Source: Bacteroidia bacterium (lineage in GTDB: Bacteria; Bacteroidota; Bacteroidia; JADZBD01). From it: a stretch of DNA of 64,000 bases. The notes beneath the pieces are model-generated. The model did no database searches and was not told where the DNA came from. It was given only the letters and a program-made list of their open reading frames with translations. The translations under genes were made by a program, and so were the position numbers. The stretch spans positions 86,956 through 150,955 of the forward strand of contig JAGVMA010000031.1 of assembly GCA_020054095.1 (NCBI GenBank). Direction: 5' to 3'. Below, piece by piece: positions 36,782-47,389 of the stretch (position 1 is its first letter; every line of letters starts with the position of its first letter).

Positions 36782-39700
36782 TTATCGCTTTGTCATTAAT
36801 TGTACGTAACCTTTTTCAATAGTTTTTTCTCCGTTGTATTTCTCGCCATATCCCACAAAAAAGTAAGTTCCATCTGAGCAGGTTTTACCTTTATATGTAC
36901 CATCCCATTTTCCGGTAATGGCATCGTAAGTATAAAGTAAATCGCCCCAGCGGTTAAATATATTTACTTCCATTTTGTTATAGCCTTCGGTGTGGATGAT
37001 AAAGAAGTCGTTTATTCCATCGCCATTTGGCGTAAATACATTTGGAACCGAAATGCTATCGTTAGGACATTCGTCAATTATTGCTTGACCTGTTGCAGTA
37101 CATCCGTTGGCATCGGTAACTATTACCGCATAGCTGCCTGGTGTAAGTGCCGATGCAGTATCGCTATTTTGTGGCGGAATAGTGTTCCACATATATGTGT
37201 AACCGGGTGTTCCACCATTTGCAATAGCTATTGCCGCTGCATTGTCTTGCTGGTTAGTACAAGGTGCCACAGATGTATTTATTCCCACCGCAGCCGGCTG
37301 TGTTATTGTAACCGTGCTTGTACTGGTGCAACCGTTGTTATCAGTAATTAAAACGGTGTACATTCCGGCACAAAGTCCGGTTGCCGTTGCTGTACTTTGG
37401 TTACCCGATGACCAATTGTAGGTATATGGAACTGTGCCACCAGTTGCATTAGCCGTGGCTGTTCCGGTGCATAGTGAATTACATAATAGGTTGTTTTGCG
37501 ATGCAACTGTTGCCGTAACACCTGAACTGTTATTAACGGTAACGGTTGTAGTAGTGGTACATCCGTTTGCATCTGTAATTGTAACGGTGTAAGTGCCTGC
37601 ACTTAATCCGGTTGCAGTAGCATTAGTTCCGCCATTGGGCGCCCATTGGTAACTGTATCCTGGTGTGCCGCCATTAGGCGATGCTGTAGCACTACCGTTT
37701 GCTTGATTACAGTTTGCTGAAACAGAACTTGCAGTGGCTGTAATAGCGCTCGGTTGCGTTACTGTAATGGTTGTTTGTGATGTGCACCCGTTGGCATCGG
37801 TAGATAAAATGGTGTACGTACCCGCGCACAAGCCAGTAGCTGTTGCAGTAGTTTGGTTTGTTGGCGTCCACAAATAAGTGTAGGGCGGATTGCCACCGCT
37901 AGCTGTTGCCAATATACTTGCATTACAGTTGCCAAAACATTGGTTGGTACTTTGGAACGAAGTAGTTGTATTAGGGCCATTAGAGTTAGGTACATTTACT
38001 ATTGTTTGCTGCGAGCATCCGTTAGCATCGGTAACAAAAACGGTATAGGTGCCTGTTGATAATCCGGTGGCTGTGCTATTTGTGCCACCATTAGGTGCCC
38101 ATGAGTAGGTATAGTTGGGTGTTCCGCCAGTTGCATTTGCCGTAGCGCTTCCATTGCTTTGCCCGCAAGTGGCCGATGTGGCACTTGCAGATAAAGATAT
38201 TGCTGCAGGTTGAGTGATAGTGAAAACGCTGGTAATTGTACAACCATTGGCATCGGTAATATTACAGGTGTATGTTCCGGCACATAATCCTGTTGCAGAT
38301 GGGCTGGTGCCGCCACTTGGTACCCAGTTGTAGGAATATGGACTTGTTCCACCACCAATTGTAGCTGTTGCAATTCCAGTACATAAGCCATTACACAAAA
38401 TATTAATTTGTGTTTGTGTTACACTTAGCTGTGCTGCCTGATTTACAATTACAGTAGTTTGGGTGGAGCATCCATTAGCATCATTAACTACAACCGTGTA
38501 AGTTCCGGCAGTTAATCCGGTTGCAGTTTGGGTAGTTTGGCCTGATGGTGTCCAAAGGTAAGTATAGCCGGGTGTTCCACCGGATGGATTAGCAGTAGCG
38601 GTTCCGTTGCTGCCACCAAAGCACGATACTTGCGATTGCTGAGTTGCTGTGGCTGCAATTTGAGTGGGTTGTGTAACCACTACAGTAGTTTGCGTAGTAC
38701 ATCCATTTGCATCCGAGACGACAACAGTATAAGTTCCGGCAGATAGGCCGGTTGCAGTTTGTGTGGTTTGTCCCGAAGGAGTCCACAAATAGATATAAGG
38801 AGAATTACCTCCTGATGGTGTTACAATTGCGCTGCCTGTGCTTCCGCCAAAGCACGCTATTGTGCCTTGCTGGCTGGCTGTGGCAGATGGACCGCCAGAA
38901 CCTGTAACGACAACAGTAGTAGGTACATATTGTGAGCATGACACAGCGTCTTTTACCCACACAGTATATGTTCCGGGGCAAAGTCCGGTAATGGTTTGTG
39001 TGGTTTGGTTTGATGGTGTCCAAGAGTATTGGTAAGGTGGCTGGCCGCCTGTGGCGTTTGCAGTAGCTGTTCCGGTGCAATTGCAACCTGAAGGTGTAAA
39101 TGTTGCAGTAGGGGCAATGGGTGCCGAACATTGAAAGAAATCAACAAATACACCTGAGTCGTATATACAGTCTCCCCCATCAGCAATAGCAATTTTAAAA
39201 CGATAGGTTTGGCAAGGGCAAACATTTATGGTCCTTGTTAAAACGGTGGTAAATCCGTCATATTGTATGGTAGCACCACCTGTGTTGTCAACATAGTAAG
39301 CATTGTTTGTAATCGAATTAACATTATCAATGCTCACGGGAGTTACATTATTAGGCAAAGTGGCAACATTTGTATTGTTGTAAAAATTAGGTTGACAAGC
39401 AGGGCCGGGCCCTGATATGAAAAAACCAAAAGCATCGTTAACGCCTGCGCTCACCCACTCCGGATATTCTTCAGAACCAAAAACAAAACGTATTTGAAGT
39501 GTAGTGCATTGAGGAACAACATCAAATTCGAGCATACAAAAATCAAAAATTGCATTTGGTTCGATGGTTGTAAGTTGCGGATCTACAAATGTGGTATTAT
39601 TGCAAGTGCCAGTTGAGGGAGAGCTGTTTGGCCCAATTGCATTGACGCAAGCCCCTGTGGTTAGCATTACACCATTGTTTATTCCAAGGTTAGTAGCGTT

Positions 39701-39898
39701 AGCTGTAAAAGTACCCATTGCGTTTGTTGGGCAGTTAATAGCCACATTTGAGTATGTTATTCCCCCGCCTAACAAGCCATTCATAATAGTAGTTATGTTT
39801 TGCGTAGGGTTTACTACTAATTGTGAAAATGATGTTGCCGGAATAGCGGCTAAAATCAAAAGGAGTAATTTTTTTATTAGATAGCTGAGTGATTTCAT
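36782..39898 (-). CDS. Giant secreted protein: choice-of-anchor L, SprB repeats, gliding-type C-terminal domain
   Basis: 1038 aa. Signal peptide (LLLLILAAIPATSFSQ), then a choice-of-anchor L domain (about 25-250; ANATNLGINNGVMLTTG, FDVVPQCTTLQIRFVFGSEE), then nine SprB/PKD-like repeats each ending in GTYTVxVxDANGC (about 250-940), and a C-terminal gliding-motility domain (NVFTPNGDGINDFF, VNIFNRWGDLLY, WDGTYKGK) that is a T9SS type B sorting signal. It is probably a repetitive surface adhesin or filament. It sits 5 bp downstream of a similar gene and likely shares its transcript. Confidence 0.9.
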   Translation of the reverse strand: MKSLSYLIKKLLLLILAAIPATSFSQLVVNPTQNITTIMNGLLGGGITYSNVAINCPTNAMGTFTANATNLGINNGVMLTTGACVNAIGPNSSPSTGTCNNTTFVDPQLTTIEPNAIFDFCMLEFDVVPQCTTLQIRFVFGSEEYPEWVSAGVNDAFGFFISGPGPACQPNFYNNTNVATLPNNVTPVSIDNVNSITNNAYYVDNTGGATIQYDGFTTVLTRTINVCPCQTYRFKIAIADGGDCIYDSGVFVDFFQCSAPIAPTATFTPSGCNCTGTATANATGGQPPYQYSWTPSNQTTQTITGLCPGTYTVWVKDAVSCSQYVPTTVVVTGSGGPSATASQQGTIACFGGSTGSAIVTPSGGNSPYIYLWTPSGQTTQTATGLSAGTYTVVVSDANGCTTQTTVVVTQPTQIAATATQQSQVSCFGGSNGTATANPSGGTPGYTYLWTPSGQTTQTATGLTAGTYTVVVNDANGCSTQTTVIVNQAAQLSVTQTQINILCNGLCTGIATATIGGGTSPYSYNWVPSGGTSPSATGLCAGTYTCNITDANGCTITSVFTITQPAAISLSASATSATCGQSNGSATANATGGTPNYTYSWAPNGGTNSTATGLSTGTYTVFVTDANGCSQQTIVNVPNSNGPNTTTSFQSTNQCFGNCNASILATASGGNPPYTYLWTPTNQTTATATGLCAGTYTILSTDANGCTSQTTITVTQPSAITATASSVSANCNQANGSATASPNGGTPGYSYQWAPNGGTNATATGLSAGTYTVTITDANGCTTTTTVTVNNSSGVTATVASQNNLLCNSLCTGTATANATGGTVPYTYNWSSGNQSTATATGLCAGMYTVLITDNNGCTSTSTVTITQPAAVGINTSVAPCTNQQDNAAAIAIANGGTPGYTYMWNTIPPQNSDTASALTPGSYAVIVTDANGCTATGQAIIDECPNDSISVPNVFTPNGDGINDFFIIHTEGYNKMEVNIFNRWGDLLYTYDAITGKWDGTYKGKTCSDGTYFFVGYGEKYNGEKTIEKGYVQLMTKR

Positions 39899-39903
39899 TT
39901 TTT

Positions 39904-42900
39904 TTATTGTTTTGTAGTTAAATGTAGATATCCTTTTTTCAAAACTTTTTCACCTGTGTATTTTTCAGCATTCATTACCCAGTAATAAGTTCCGTCTGAG
40001 CAGCGCTTGCCTTTGTAAGTTCCATCCCAGAAGCCATTAACGGTAGTGTAGCTGTATAGCAGTTCACCCCAGCGATTGTAAATGTCTACTTGCATTTGGT
40101 TATATCCTTCGTTATAGATAAAAAAGTTATCATTCTTGCCATCGCCATTGGGTGTAAATACATTAGGGTAATAAATTGAATCGTTAGGGCATTCTGGGAC
40201 AATTGCTTGTAACGAATCTACACAGCCGCTATTATCAGTTACATAAACTATATAGCTGCCAACGCCTATTGCCGTTGCTGTATCATTGTTTTGTGGTGGT
40301 GTGGTATTCCACATATAGTTGTAACCGGGTGTTCCGCCATTTGCAGTTACTATTGCAGCGCCATTGGATAATTCGTTAGTACATAATATAACCGATGTGT
40401 TTAAGTTCATTGCTGTCGGTTGTGTAACTACAACCGTAGCTGTATCATCGCAACCGAAATTATCAACCACAATACAAGTGTATGTACCGGCACATAATGC
40501 TGTAGCTGTTACTGTGGTTTGCGAATTACTCCAAATATAAGTGTAGGGCGCTGTGCCCGATGATGCGTTTGCTGTAGCAGTTCCTACGCACACATTGTTA
40601 CAGGTTAGGTTAACGCCAGTTAAACCAAGCGTAGGTTGGGCACCTTGCTGAACTGTTACTGTTTGTGTTTGAGTACAACCATTAGCATCGGTAACCAAAA
40701 CTGTATAATTGCCGGCACTTAATCCGGTAGCTGTAGAGCCTGTTTGGCTATTAGTACTCCACGAGTAAGTGTATGGCAAAGTTCCGCCAGATGGAGTAAC
40801 GGTAGCCGAACCTTGGCTTGCGCCACATGGCGTTTGTACAGAAGAGCCACCAAGAGTAATTGCGGCTGGTTGCGTTATAGTAACCTGAGTAAATGCAGTA
40901 TCACCTGCAACATCTATACACATTAAACTGTAAGTGCCTGCACATAAACCGGTAATGGTTTGTGTTGTTTGGTTTCCGGGAGTCCACATATAGGTGTAAG
41001 GCGATGTTCCGCCAGCCGGATTTGCAGTAGCAGTTCCGGTGCATTGCCCGTTACACAAAATATTAGTTGATTGCGGAAGCACTGCAAAAGCATTGCAGGC
41101 GCCTAATGCAATAGAACTCACAAAACCATCGCCTGTAATAATTAATTCGGCAGGTCCGCCAAGAATAACATCATAAACAGGAGTGGTGGTAGGCACAGAA
41201 CTTACAAAAACCAAGTTTGAGTCATACATTCTTACTTCAGTTAATGTTCCTACATATATAAATCCGCAACTATCAACTGCAATGCCGCTGCACTCATCGG
41301 TTTGTCCTCCAGGCACAGCAACAGTGCCAAGTTGTGTACCATTAGAAATGTTAAACTTGTTTAAGGTAGCTCCATCATAAGCATACACACGTCCACTTTT
41401 TGAAGCTAAACCATTAATCCCATGGAAACTCTCCATGTTTGGATTGTAAAATGGGCTATTACTGCTTGCGTAAAATGCACCGTCTTCGCCTAAATTAAAA
41501 CCGCTCATACTATTCCAGTTAGTAACAAAGTTAGAAGTGTTGCTTGTTAAGCGATTAGTTGCAGTGCTGTTTGTTTGATATGAACTAACGTGAAGCACCA
41601 CGATATTTGAACCTGTGGCATTAATAAACATACAGCGTATTTCGGCTGCAGTAACAGGGCCTATGATTACACCTCCGAAAAGTAATGCTCCGTTTGATGG
41701 GTCAATGGCACATATATTATCTCCTTGTGGTAAAACATATCCACCTGCAATTAAGCGATTGTTAGCTGGGTCGAAAATTAAGCGCCAAGGTTCTTGGTAG
41801 CCGGGTGTGGTCCAAATTAAATTGGGTGCTACGCCACCACTTATTTTTATTATTGTTTGTGAGCAGCAGCCGCTCGATAGGTACAAGTCGCCAGCCGGGT
41901 CAATGGCAATATCACCATAGTAATCACTGTTTGCGCCCAAGTAAATTGGGAGTGTAACATAAGTCCACTGAATTACACCTGCATTGTTGTATTTTTTTAC
42001 TTCATAAGGAGGAAATCCGCCAAAGGCATAAACATCACCGGTAATATTGTTGCGCACAATATCATAACCTTTGTTAAGCTGTGTGAAACCCGGGCTCACC
42101 ACCCAAGGGTCAATGATTAGGGTTCTGGTTTTATCGTAAGCGCCAATCATAAATTTTACTTGGTTGCCACTTTTTACACGGGTAGTTTTAAATGGAGCAG
42201 TGTTTTTATTATCGAGGAAAGAAACCGCAGCATGGTCTGTTATAACAGCGTTGGGCATCTTTACTTCCAAGTTCTCGTTATTAAATTTAAGTTTTACATT
42301 TTCGCTCCAGCTCATGTTTATAAGAGATGGGTTGGCTCCCGGGTGAACTATTATATCATACTTAAAGCCGGTTTCGGGGTGAAAGGTGTAAACCACATCA
42401 ATACCATCGTAAAGGTTTTTGCAGGTAATTTTTTTGAATAACTTCCCTTTGTATGGCTGCACACCATTTGGGTTAAAATAAAAATAAGTTTCCGTTAGTT
42501 CGTCTTCGGCAATCACTTCTGCATTTGGATTAGAACCGAGCCAAGTCATACGCACGTTCTCGTACTTCATTTGTGTTTTTTGTTCTAACTCTAATTCTTC
42601 TTTTTTCTGGAACATTTTTTTTATCGGGTTCCAGCCTTCTTTTTCTTTAACCGGGACAGCGTATAAAAAGTTAATACTGTTATTGGTAAAAAGTATTTTT
42701 TCGCACGGGTTATTAATGCCGTATAGCACTTTGCCGTCCACTTCTTTTATGCCGGTAAATTGCCCGGTGTTTTCAATAAACGCTTTTGTTTTAAGGTCGT
42801 TGTTTTTCCAGTTGTAGCTTACGGGTTTAGTGTTTTGGGCAACAGTAGCTGCCGAAAATGAAATGCAAATAGCAGCAATTAGCCACTTAATTTTTAGTGT

Positions 42901-42912
42901 GTTTAAGTTCAT
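39904..42912 (-). CDS. Giant secreted protein: DUF7948-like, propeller-like, SprB repeats, gliding-type C-terminal domain
   Basis: 1002 aa. Signal peptide (WLIAAICISFSAATVAQ), an N-terminal domain with FIENTGQFTGIKEVDGKVLYG and YKGKLFKKITCKNLYDGIDV as in DUF7948 proteins (about 30-270), a beta-propeller-like part (about 275-620), four SprB-like repeats (VTDANGC and variants) and the C-terminal sorting domain NVFTPNGDGKNDNFF / NRWGELLYSY / WDGTYKGK. The first gene of the adhesin pair, it is exported by T9SS and probably anchored at the outer membrane. Confidence 0.9.
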   Translation of the reverse strand: MNLNTLKIKWLIAAICISFSAATVAQNTKPVSYNWKNNDLKTKAFIENTGQFTGIKEVDGKVLYGINNPCEKILFTNNSINFLYAVPVKEKEGWNPIKKMFQKKEELELEQKTQMKYENVRMTWLGSNPNAEVIAEDELTETYFYFNPNGVQPYKGKLFKKITCKNLYDGIDVVYTFHPETGFKYDIIVHPGANPSLINMSWSENVKLKFNNENLEVKMPNAVITDHAAVSFLDNKNTAPFKTTRVKSGNQVKFMIGAYDKTRTLIIDPWVVSPGFTQLNKGYDIVRNNITGDVYAFGGFPPYEVKKYNNAGVIQWTYVTLPIYLGANSDYYGDIAIDPAGDLYLSSGCCSQTIIKISGGVAPNLIWTTPGYQEPWRLIFDPANNRLIAGGYVLPQGDNICAIDPSNGALLFGGVIIGPVTAAEIRCMFINATGSNIVVLHVSSYQTNSTATNRLTSNTSNFVTNWNSMSGFNLGEDGAFYASSNSPFYNPNMESFHGINGLASKSGRVYAYDGATLNKFNISNGTQLGTVAVPGGQTDECSGIAVDSCGFIYVGTLTEVRMYDSNLVFVSSVPTTTPVYDVILGGPAELIITGDGFVSSIALGACNAFAVLPQSTNILCNGQCTGTATANPAGGTSPYTYMWTPGNQTTQTITGLCAGTYSLMCIDVAGDTAFTQVTITQPAAITLGGSSVQTPCGASQGSATVTPSGGTLPYTYSWSTNSQTGSTATGLSAGNYTVLVTDANGCTQTQTVTVQQGAQPTLGLTGVNLTCNNVCVGTATANASSGTAPYTYIWSNSQTTVTATALCAGTYTCIVVDNFGCDDTATVVVTQPTAMNLNTSVILCTNELSNGAAIVTANGGTPGYNYMWNTTPPQNNDTATAIGVGSYIVYVTDNSGCVDSLQAIVPECPNDSIYYPNVFTPNGDGKNDNFFIYNEGYNQMQVDIYNRWGELLYSYTTVNGFWDGTYKGKRCSDGTYYWVMNAEKYTGEKVLKKGYLHLTTKQ

Positions 42913-43056
42913 TGGTTCTAATTAAATTTAATTAACTGATGCAATAAGTGAGGGTATATTACAACGGTTGAAATTTTTACAAATCCTGATCAAAGGAATC
43001 GGTAGCTAAAGTAAAATAAAATGATTAAAAATTCAAATAAAAAAATAGGGTCTAAA

Positions 43057-45276
43057 TTAATTTCCGTCCACACGGCTAACCGTGAGAACGCCCTTTACTT
43101 TTTTAAGTTTTGCCATTAAATTGGTGAGGTGATTAGTGTCTTGTACAAAAACCATTATTGTTCCTTCAAAAACCCCATCATTGGTATCAAAGCTGATGGA
43201 GCGCATATTCACGTTTAGCTCGGTAGATATTATTTGAGTAATGTTGTTTACCAAGCCCATTTCATCTATTCCTTTAATTTTTATGCCCGATAAAAACGAG
43301 ATCATTTCTTGGTTAGTCCATTTTGCTTTAACTATACGGTAAGCGTAGTTGCTCATTAGTTGTATTGCATTGGGACAGTTAACACGGTGTATTTTTATTC
43401 CTTCATTTATAGTAATAAATCCAAATACATCATCGCCCGGAATGGGCGTACAGCATGGTGATAGTTTGTAATCTATCCGCTTCATGTTTTCGCCTATCAC
43501 AAGCATATCGGCACTGCCGCGCACTTCTTTTACTATGCTTTCAAGCGATTTTGATCCTTGCTTTTTGGCGCCTTGTTTTTTGCCTCCGCGCTTGTTACGT
43601 TCTTCAATATAATCTTTAATGTTTTTTAGATTAATGCTACCGGTGGCTACACGGTAAAAAAGTTCGTGGCTGCTGGGCAGGTTAAAAAAATTGGCCACTT
43701 CATTTATGTTCTGTACCGTAAAATCAAGTTTTAGGTGATTAAATTTTCTTTCGAGTACTTCGCGCCCATCATCGGCTAATTTCTTTTTTACTTCTTTTAG
43801 CGCTAATTTTATTTTCGATTTTGCTTTGGCGGTTATCACATACCCTAACCAATCTTCTTTGGGCGATTGTTTTGAGGAGGTGATGATTTCTATCTGGTCG
43901 CCACTTTTTAACTGATAACTAAGAGGCACTAAGCGGTGGTTAACTTTTGCGCCTATACAATTTTCACCAACTTTAGTGTGTATATCAAAAGCAAAGTCTA
44001 AAGCTGTAGCGCCAAGCGGTAGTGTACGCATGTCGCCTTTTGGTGTAAAGCAGACTATTTCATCTGCAAATAAATTAAGTTTAAAGTCATCAATAAATTC
44101 AAGCGCATTTTCATCCGAACTTTCGAGCATTTCTCGTATTCGCTTTAGCCATTCGTCTAATTGGTTTTCGCGCGCTTCGGCCACTTCTTTATATTTCCAG
44201 TGTGCGGCATATCCTTTTTCGGCAAGTTCATCCATGCGCACTGTTCTTATTTGCACTTCCACCCATTTTCCTTCGGGGCCCATAACGGTTGTGTGCAAAC
44301 TTTCATATCCATTTGCTTTTGGGGTGGATATCCAGTCTCTAAGTCTATCTGGGTTAGGATGATAAAAATCTGTTATGATGGAATAGGCGCGCCAACAATC
44401 AGCTTTTTCATCTTCGCTTTTTGAATCGAGGATAATACGAATGGCAAACAAATCGTAAATCTCTTCAAACGGAACGCCTTTGGTTTTAATTTTATTATTA
44501 ATAGAAAAAATAGATTTCGGCCTACCATACATCTTGAAACCAAATCCTTCGGTTTCTAATTCCGCTTTTAGCGGTACAATAAATTTATTGATGTAGCGCT
44601 TTCTTTCGGGTTCGGTATCTTTTAATTTTTTCTCAATGTCGAAGAAAATTTCGGGTTCGGTATACTTCAGCGATAAATCTTCAAGTTCGGTTTTTATTGC
44701 ATTAAGCCCCAGCCGGTGGGCGAGTGGGGCATAGAGGTAAAGAGTCTCCGATGCAATTTTAAGTTGCTTTTCGTGTTTCATGCTGTCGAGCGTGCGCATA
44801 TTGTGCAATCGGTCGGCAAGTTTTATAAGTATCACACGCACATCATCCGAAAGGGTGAGCAACATTTTTCTGAAATTTTCGGCTTGTATGGATGTACTTT
44901 GTTCGCTTATGCCTGTAATTTTAGTTAAGCCATCAATAATTTTGGCAACTCGCTCACCAAACATTCCTTTAATATCATCGAGCGATAAATCAGTATCTTC
45001 CACCACATCGTGCAAAAGCGCACAGACAATAGAGGTTGTTCCTAATCCTATTTCTTCGGCAGCAATGCGCGCCACAGCAATTGGATGGAAAATATAGGGT
45101 TCGCCTGATTTCCTTCGCATCTCTTTGTGCGCTTCTAAAGCAACTTCAAATGCTTTTCGAATTTGCGCTTTGTCATCTTTTTCCATTTTGCGTTTGCACG
45201 AGCGCAGCAGGGCTTTATAGCGTTTTAATATTTCGCTTTTTTCTTGCTCCGGATTTTGAAGATGAATGGCATCCAT
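43057..45276 (-). CDS. Bifunctional (p)ppGpp synthetase/hydrolase, RelA/SpoT family
   Basis: 739 aa. The HD hydrolase domain has HDVVEDTDLSLDDI and RLHNMRTLDSM, so hydrolase activity is probably retained; the synthetase domain has YDLFAIRIILDS and YESLHTTVMGPEGKWVEVQIRT split by the loop; a TGS domain (VCFTPKGDMRTLPLGATALD) and a C-terminal ACT domain (INMRSISFD-like region) follow. It makes and degrades the alarmone ppGpp in starvation. It is separated from the next upstream gene by a short gap and faces away from the zinc-ribbon gene, sharing a small divergent promoter region. Confidence 0.95.
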   Translation of the reverse strand: MDAIHLQNPEQEKSEILKRYKALLRSCKRKMEKDDKAQIRKAFEVALEAHKEMRRKSGEPYIFHPIAVARIAAEEIGLGTTSIVCALLHDVVEDTDLSLDDIKGMFGERVAKIIDGLTKITGISEQSTSIQAENFRKMLLTLSDDVRVILIKLADRLHNMRTLDSMKHEKQLKIASETLYLYAPLAHRLGLNAIKTELEDLSLKYTEPEIFFDIEKKLKDTEPERKRYINKFIVPLKAELETEGFGFKMYGRPKSIFSINNKIKTKGVPFEEIYDLFAIRIILDSKSEDEKADCWRAYSIITDFYHPNPDRLRDWISTPKANGYESLHTTVMGPEGKWVEVQIRTVRMDELAEKGYAAHWKYKEVAEARENQLDEWLKRIREMLESSDENALEFIDDFKLNLFADEIVCFTPKGDMRTLPLGATALDFAFDIHTKVGENCIGAKVNHRLVPLSYQLKSGDQIEIITSSKQSPKEDWLGYVITAKAKSKIKLALKEVKKKLADDGREVLERKFNHLKLDFTVQNINEVANFFNLPSSHELFYRVATGSINLKNIKDYIEERNKRGGKKQGAKKQGSKSLESIVKEVRGSADMLVIGENMKRIDYKLSPCCTPIPGDDVFGFITINEGIKIHRVNCPNAIQLMSNYAYRIVKAKWTNQEMISFLSGIKIKGIDEMGLVNNITQIISTELNVNMRSISFDTNDGVFEGTIMVFVQDTNHLTNLMAKLKKVKGVLTVSRVDGN

Positions 45277-45318
45277 AAAAGGGTGCGTAAAATTACAAAT
45301 TCAAATTGGTTTATTTTT

Positions 45319-45326
45319 TACATTTG
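45319..45326 (+). promoter_or_regulatory. -7 element 5 bp before the zinc-ribbon gene
   Basis: TACATTTG, a consensus match, only 5 bp before the ATG at 45332, so the transcript would be leaderless or almost so. No -33 TTG at normal spacing. Confidence 0.4.
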
Positions 45327-45331
45327 AACTG

Positions 45332-45739
45332 ATGCGAATAATCAGAATAATTTTTTTCACACTCATAGCCGGTTTTTTAGGTTTTATTATCGGCTATATT
45401 TTATTTGCACGCTATGCTGATGATTATATTCCGCTAAAATCTATTTTTATGGGAACCATTGCCGATGATGGTATTCTAAACTCGGTGATGAATCTGCGTT
45501 TAAAAGTGAGTGCAACAGCAGGCGCATTCGCATTTGTGGGTTTGCTTATAATTGTGATTGTAGAATTTGGTGGCAGACGCTCGGCAAAATCGGCAGCCGG
45601 TTTTTACGAATGTAAATATTGCGGATTTAAAGCAGATAGCAAATCAGCATTCTGCATCGCCTGTGAGCGCGATGAAAACGGATTAACAAAAGCCGATTAC
45701 ATGAAAAAAGCTGCTGAGAAATTGGCGGCTAAAAATTAA
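45332..45739 (+). CDS. Small membrane protein with zinc-ribbon
   Basis: 135 aa from MRIIRIIFFTLIAGF; the in-frame start at 45266 overlaps relA and is rejected. Two membrane segments (IIFFTLIAGFLGFIIGYILF; TAGAFAFVGLLIIVIVEF) are followed by a cytoplasmic zinc-ribbon-like YECKYCGFKADSKSAFC...C with four Cys in CxxC pairs. Its function is unknown. It ends 3 bp from the convergent guaB stop. Confidence 0.65.
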   Translation: MRIIRIIFFTLIAGFLGFIIGYILFARYADDYIPLKSIFMGTIADDGILNSVMNLRLKVSATAGAFAFVGLLIIVIVEFGGRRSAKSAAGFYECKYCGFKADSKSAFCIACERDENGLTKADYMKKAAEKLAAKN

Positions 45740-45742
45740 TCA

Positions 45743-47218
45743 CTACCCTCTCGCGCTATAATTTGGCGCTTCGCGGGTGATAAACACATTGTGCGGGTGA
45801 CTTTCTTTTACGCCTGCTGTGGTAATGCGGATGAATTTTGCTTTTTGCAAATCGGCAATGGTGCGTGCACCACAATAGCCCATGCCAGCGCGCAGGCCGC
45901 CCACCATTTGATATACAATTTCGGAAAGCGTTCCTTTAAATGGCACACGCCCCGATATACCTTCTGGTACTAATTTTTTAATATCATCTTCCACGTCTTG
46001 GAAATAGCGATCCTTACTGCCGCTTTGCATGGCTTCAATACTTCCCATGCCTCGGTACGATTTAAACTTACGCCCTTCATATATAATCGTTTCGCCAGGT
46101 GATTCTTCTAAGCCGGCAAACATGCTGCCTGCCATAATACTGTGTGCGCCTGCTGCAATTGCTTTGACAATATCGCCTGTAAAGCGGATGCCACCATCGG
46201 CAATAATCGGAATGTTTTTTCCTTTCAATGCACTTGCCACCATGTAAATGGCACTTAGTTGCGGCACTCCCACACCTGCAATAATTCTTGTGGTACATAT
46301 TGATCCCGGACCTATGCCCACTTTAACGGCATCGGCACCAGCTTTTACTAAAGCCAATGCAGCTTCGCCCGTTGCAATATTGCCCACTACCATTTGTAAA
46401 TTAGGGTACTGTTTTTTTACTTTTTTTAATGTTTCTATAACACCGCGCGAATGGCCGTGTGCTGTATCAATACTTATTGCATCGGCATTGGCTTTTACTA
46501 AAGCATCCACACGTTCAAGTATATCGGCAGTAACTCCTACTGCGGCTGCTACTAATAGTCGTCCGTGGTTATCTTTATTGGCATTGGGGTGTACTTTTAC
46601 TTTCACTATGTCGCGAAATGTAATGAGTCCTACCAATTTGTTGTTTTTATCTACAACAGGAAGTTTTTCAATTTTATGTTTTCTTAATATTTCTTCGGCC
46701 TGAGTTAAATCGGTGCCGAGGCGAGTGGTAATTATGTTTTCGTGAGTCATTACCTCGCGTATCGGGCGCTTCATTTTTTTCTCAAAACGCAAATCGCGAT
46801 TGGTAACAATGCCAATAAGAATTTTGTTTTTATCCACTACCGGAATTCCGCCAATTTTATTTTCTTTCATCTGTTGCAAAGCATCGCCCACAGTGGCATC
46901 TTCCATTAGCGTTACAGGATCTTGAATCATTCCGCTTTCAGCACGTTTAACTTTTCGCACTTGTTCGGCTTGTTGTTCAATCGTCATGTTTTTATGAATA
47001 ACGCCTATGCCGCCTTCTTGTGCAAGTGCAATTGCGAGGCGATATTCGGTAACAGTATCCATTGCAGCCGAAACAATAGGTGCATTTAGTTTTATGTCGC
47101 GTGTAAATTGTGTGGCAATACTTACTTCGCGTGGTAATATTTCCGAGTAGGATGGAACTAATAGGACATCATCATAGGTGAGACCTTCACCTATAAGTTT
47201 GTTAGAATCAATTGGCAT
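45743..47218 (-). CDS. guaB: Inosine-5'-monophosphate dehydrogenase
   Basis: 491 aa. N-terminal [17 protein letters not shown], two CBS domains (about 95-215; [20 protein letters not shown] and [20 protein letters not shown]), the active-site loop [17 protein letters not shown] with the catalytic Cys, and the flap [10 protein letters not shown]. It converts IMP to XMP, the first committed step of GMP synthesis; the CBS pair usually senses nucleotides. A TATATTTG -7 element lies 32 bp upstream. Confidence 0.97.
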   Translation of the reverse strand: MPIDSNKLIGEGLTYDDVLLVPSYSEILPREVSIATQFTRDIKLNAPIVSAAMDTVTEYRLAIALAQEGGIGVIHKNMTIEQQAEQVRKVKRAESGMIQDPVTLMEDATVGDALQQMKENKIGGIPVVDKNKILIGIVTNRDLRFEKKMKRPIREVMTHENIITTRLGTDLTQAEEILRKHKIEKLPVVDKNNKLVGLITFRDIVKVKVHPNANKDNHGRLLVAAAVGVTADILERVDALVKANADAISIDTAHGHSRGVIETLKKVKKQYPNLQMVVGNIATGEAALALVKAGADAVKVGIGPGSICTTRIIAGVGVPQLSAIYMVASALKGKNIPIIADGGIRFTGDIVKAIAAGAHSIMAGSMFAGLEESPGETIIYEGRKFKSYRGMGSIEAMQSGSKDRYFQDVEDDIKKLVPEGISGRVPFKGTLSEIVYQMVGGLRAGMGYCGARTIADLQKAKFIRITTAGVKESHPHNVFITREAPNYSARG

Positions 47219-47250
47219 AGCTGATGAATTTTATGACGTTAAAATTCGGG

Positions 47251-47258
47251 CAAATATA
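47251..47258 (-). promoter_or_regulatory. -7 element for guaB
   Basis: Minus strand reads TATATTTG, a perfect TAnnTTTG match, 32 bp before the guaB ATG. A -33 TTG is not clear. Confidence 0.4.
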
Positions 47259-47375
47259 AGCAAATTACTGATTGGAGCATAGCATTGCTTGTATTAGTGT
47301 TTGCTCTTTTTCGCCACTAACAAATTGTTGTTGATTAGTTAGGCGCTAATGTGTACTTGATGCTTATTGGCATTT

Positions 47376-47383
47376 TACATTTG
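47376..47383 (+). promoter_or_regulatory. -7 element for the SGNH-MBOAT operon
   Basis: TACATTTG, consensus match, 6 bp before the ATG at 47390. A TTG lies 16 bp upstream, shorter than the ideal 19. A near-leaderless transcript would result. Confidence 0.4.
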
Positions 47384-47389
47384 TATAAC

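Noticed and set aside
36992..39884. Many small ORFs on both strands within the SprB repeats
   Set aside because: They are shadows of the repeat-rich adhesin genes, with Cys/Arg/His-rich or low-complexity translations and no conserved motif.
45266..45331. Upstream start for the zinc-ribbon gene
   Set aside because: It would overlap the divergent relA start and add a non-membrane tail; the ATG at 45332 follows a -7 element and begins the membrane helix.
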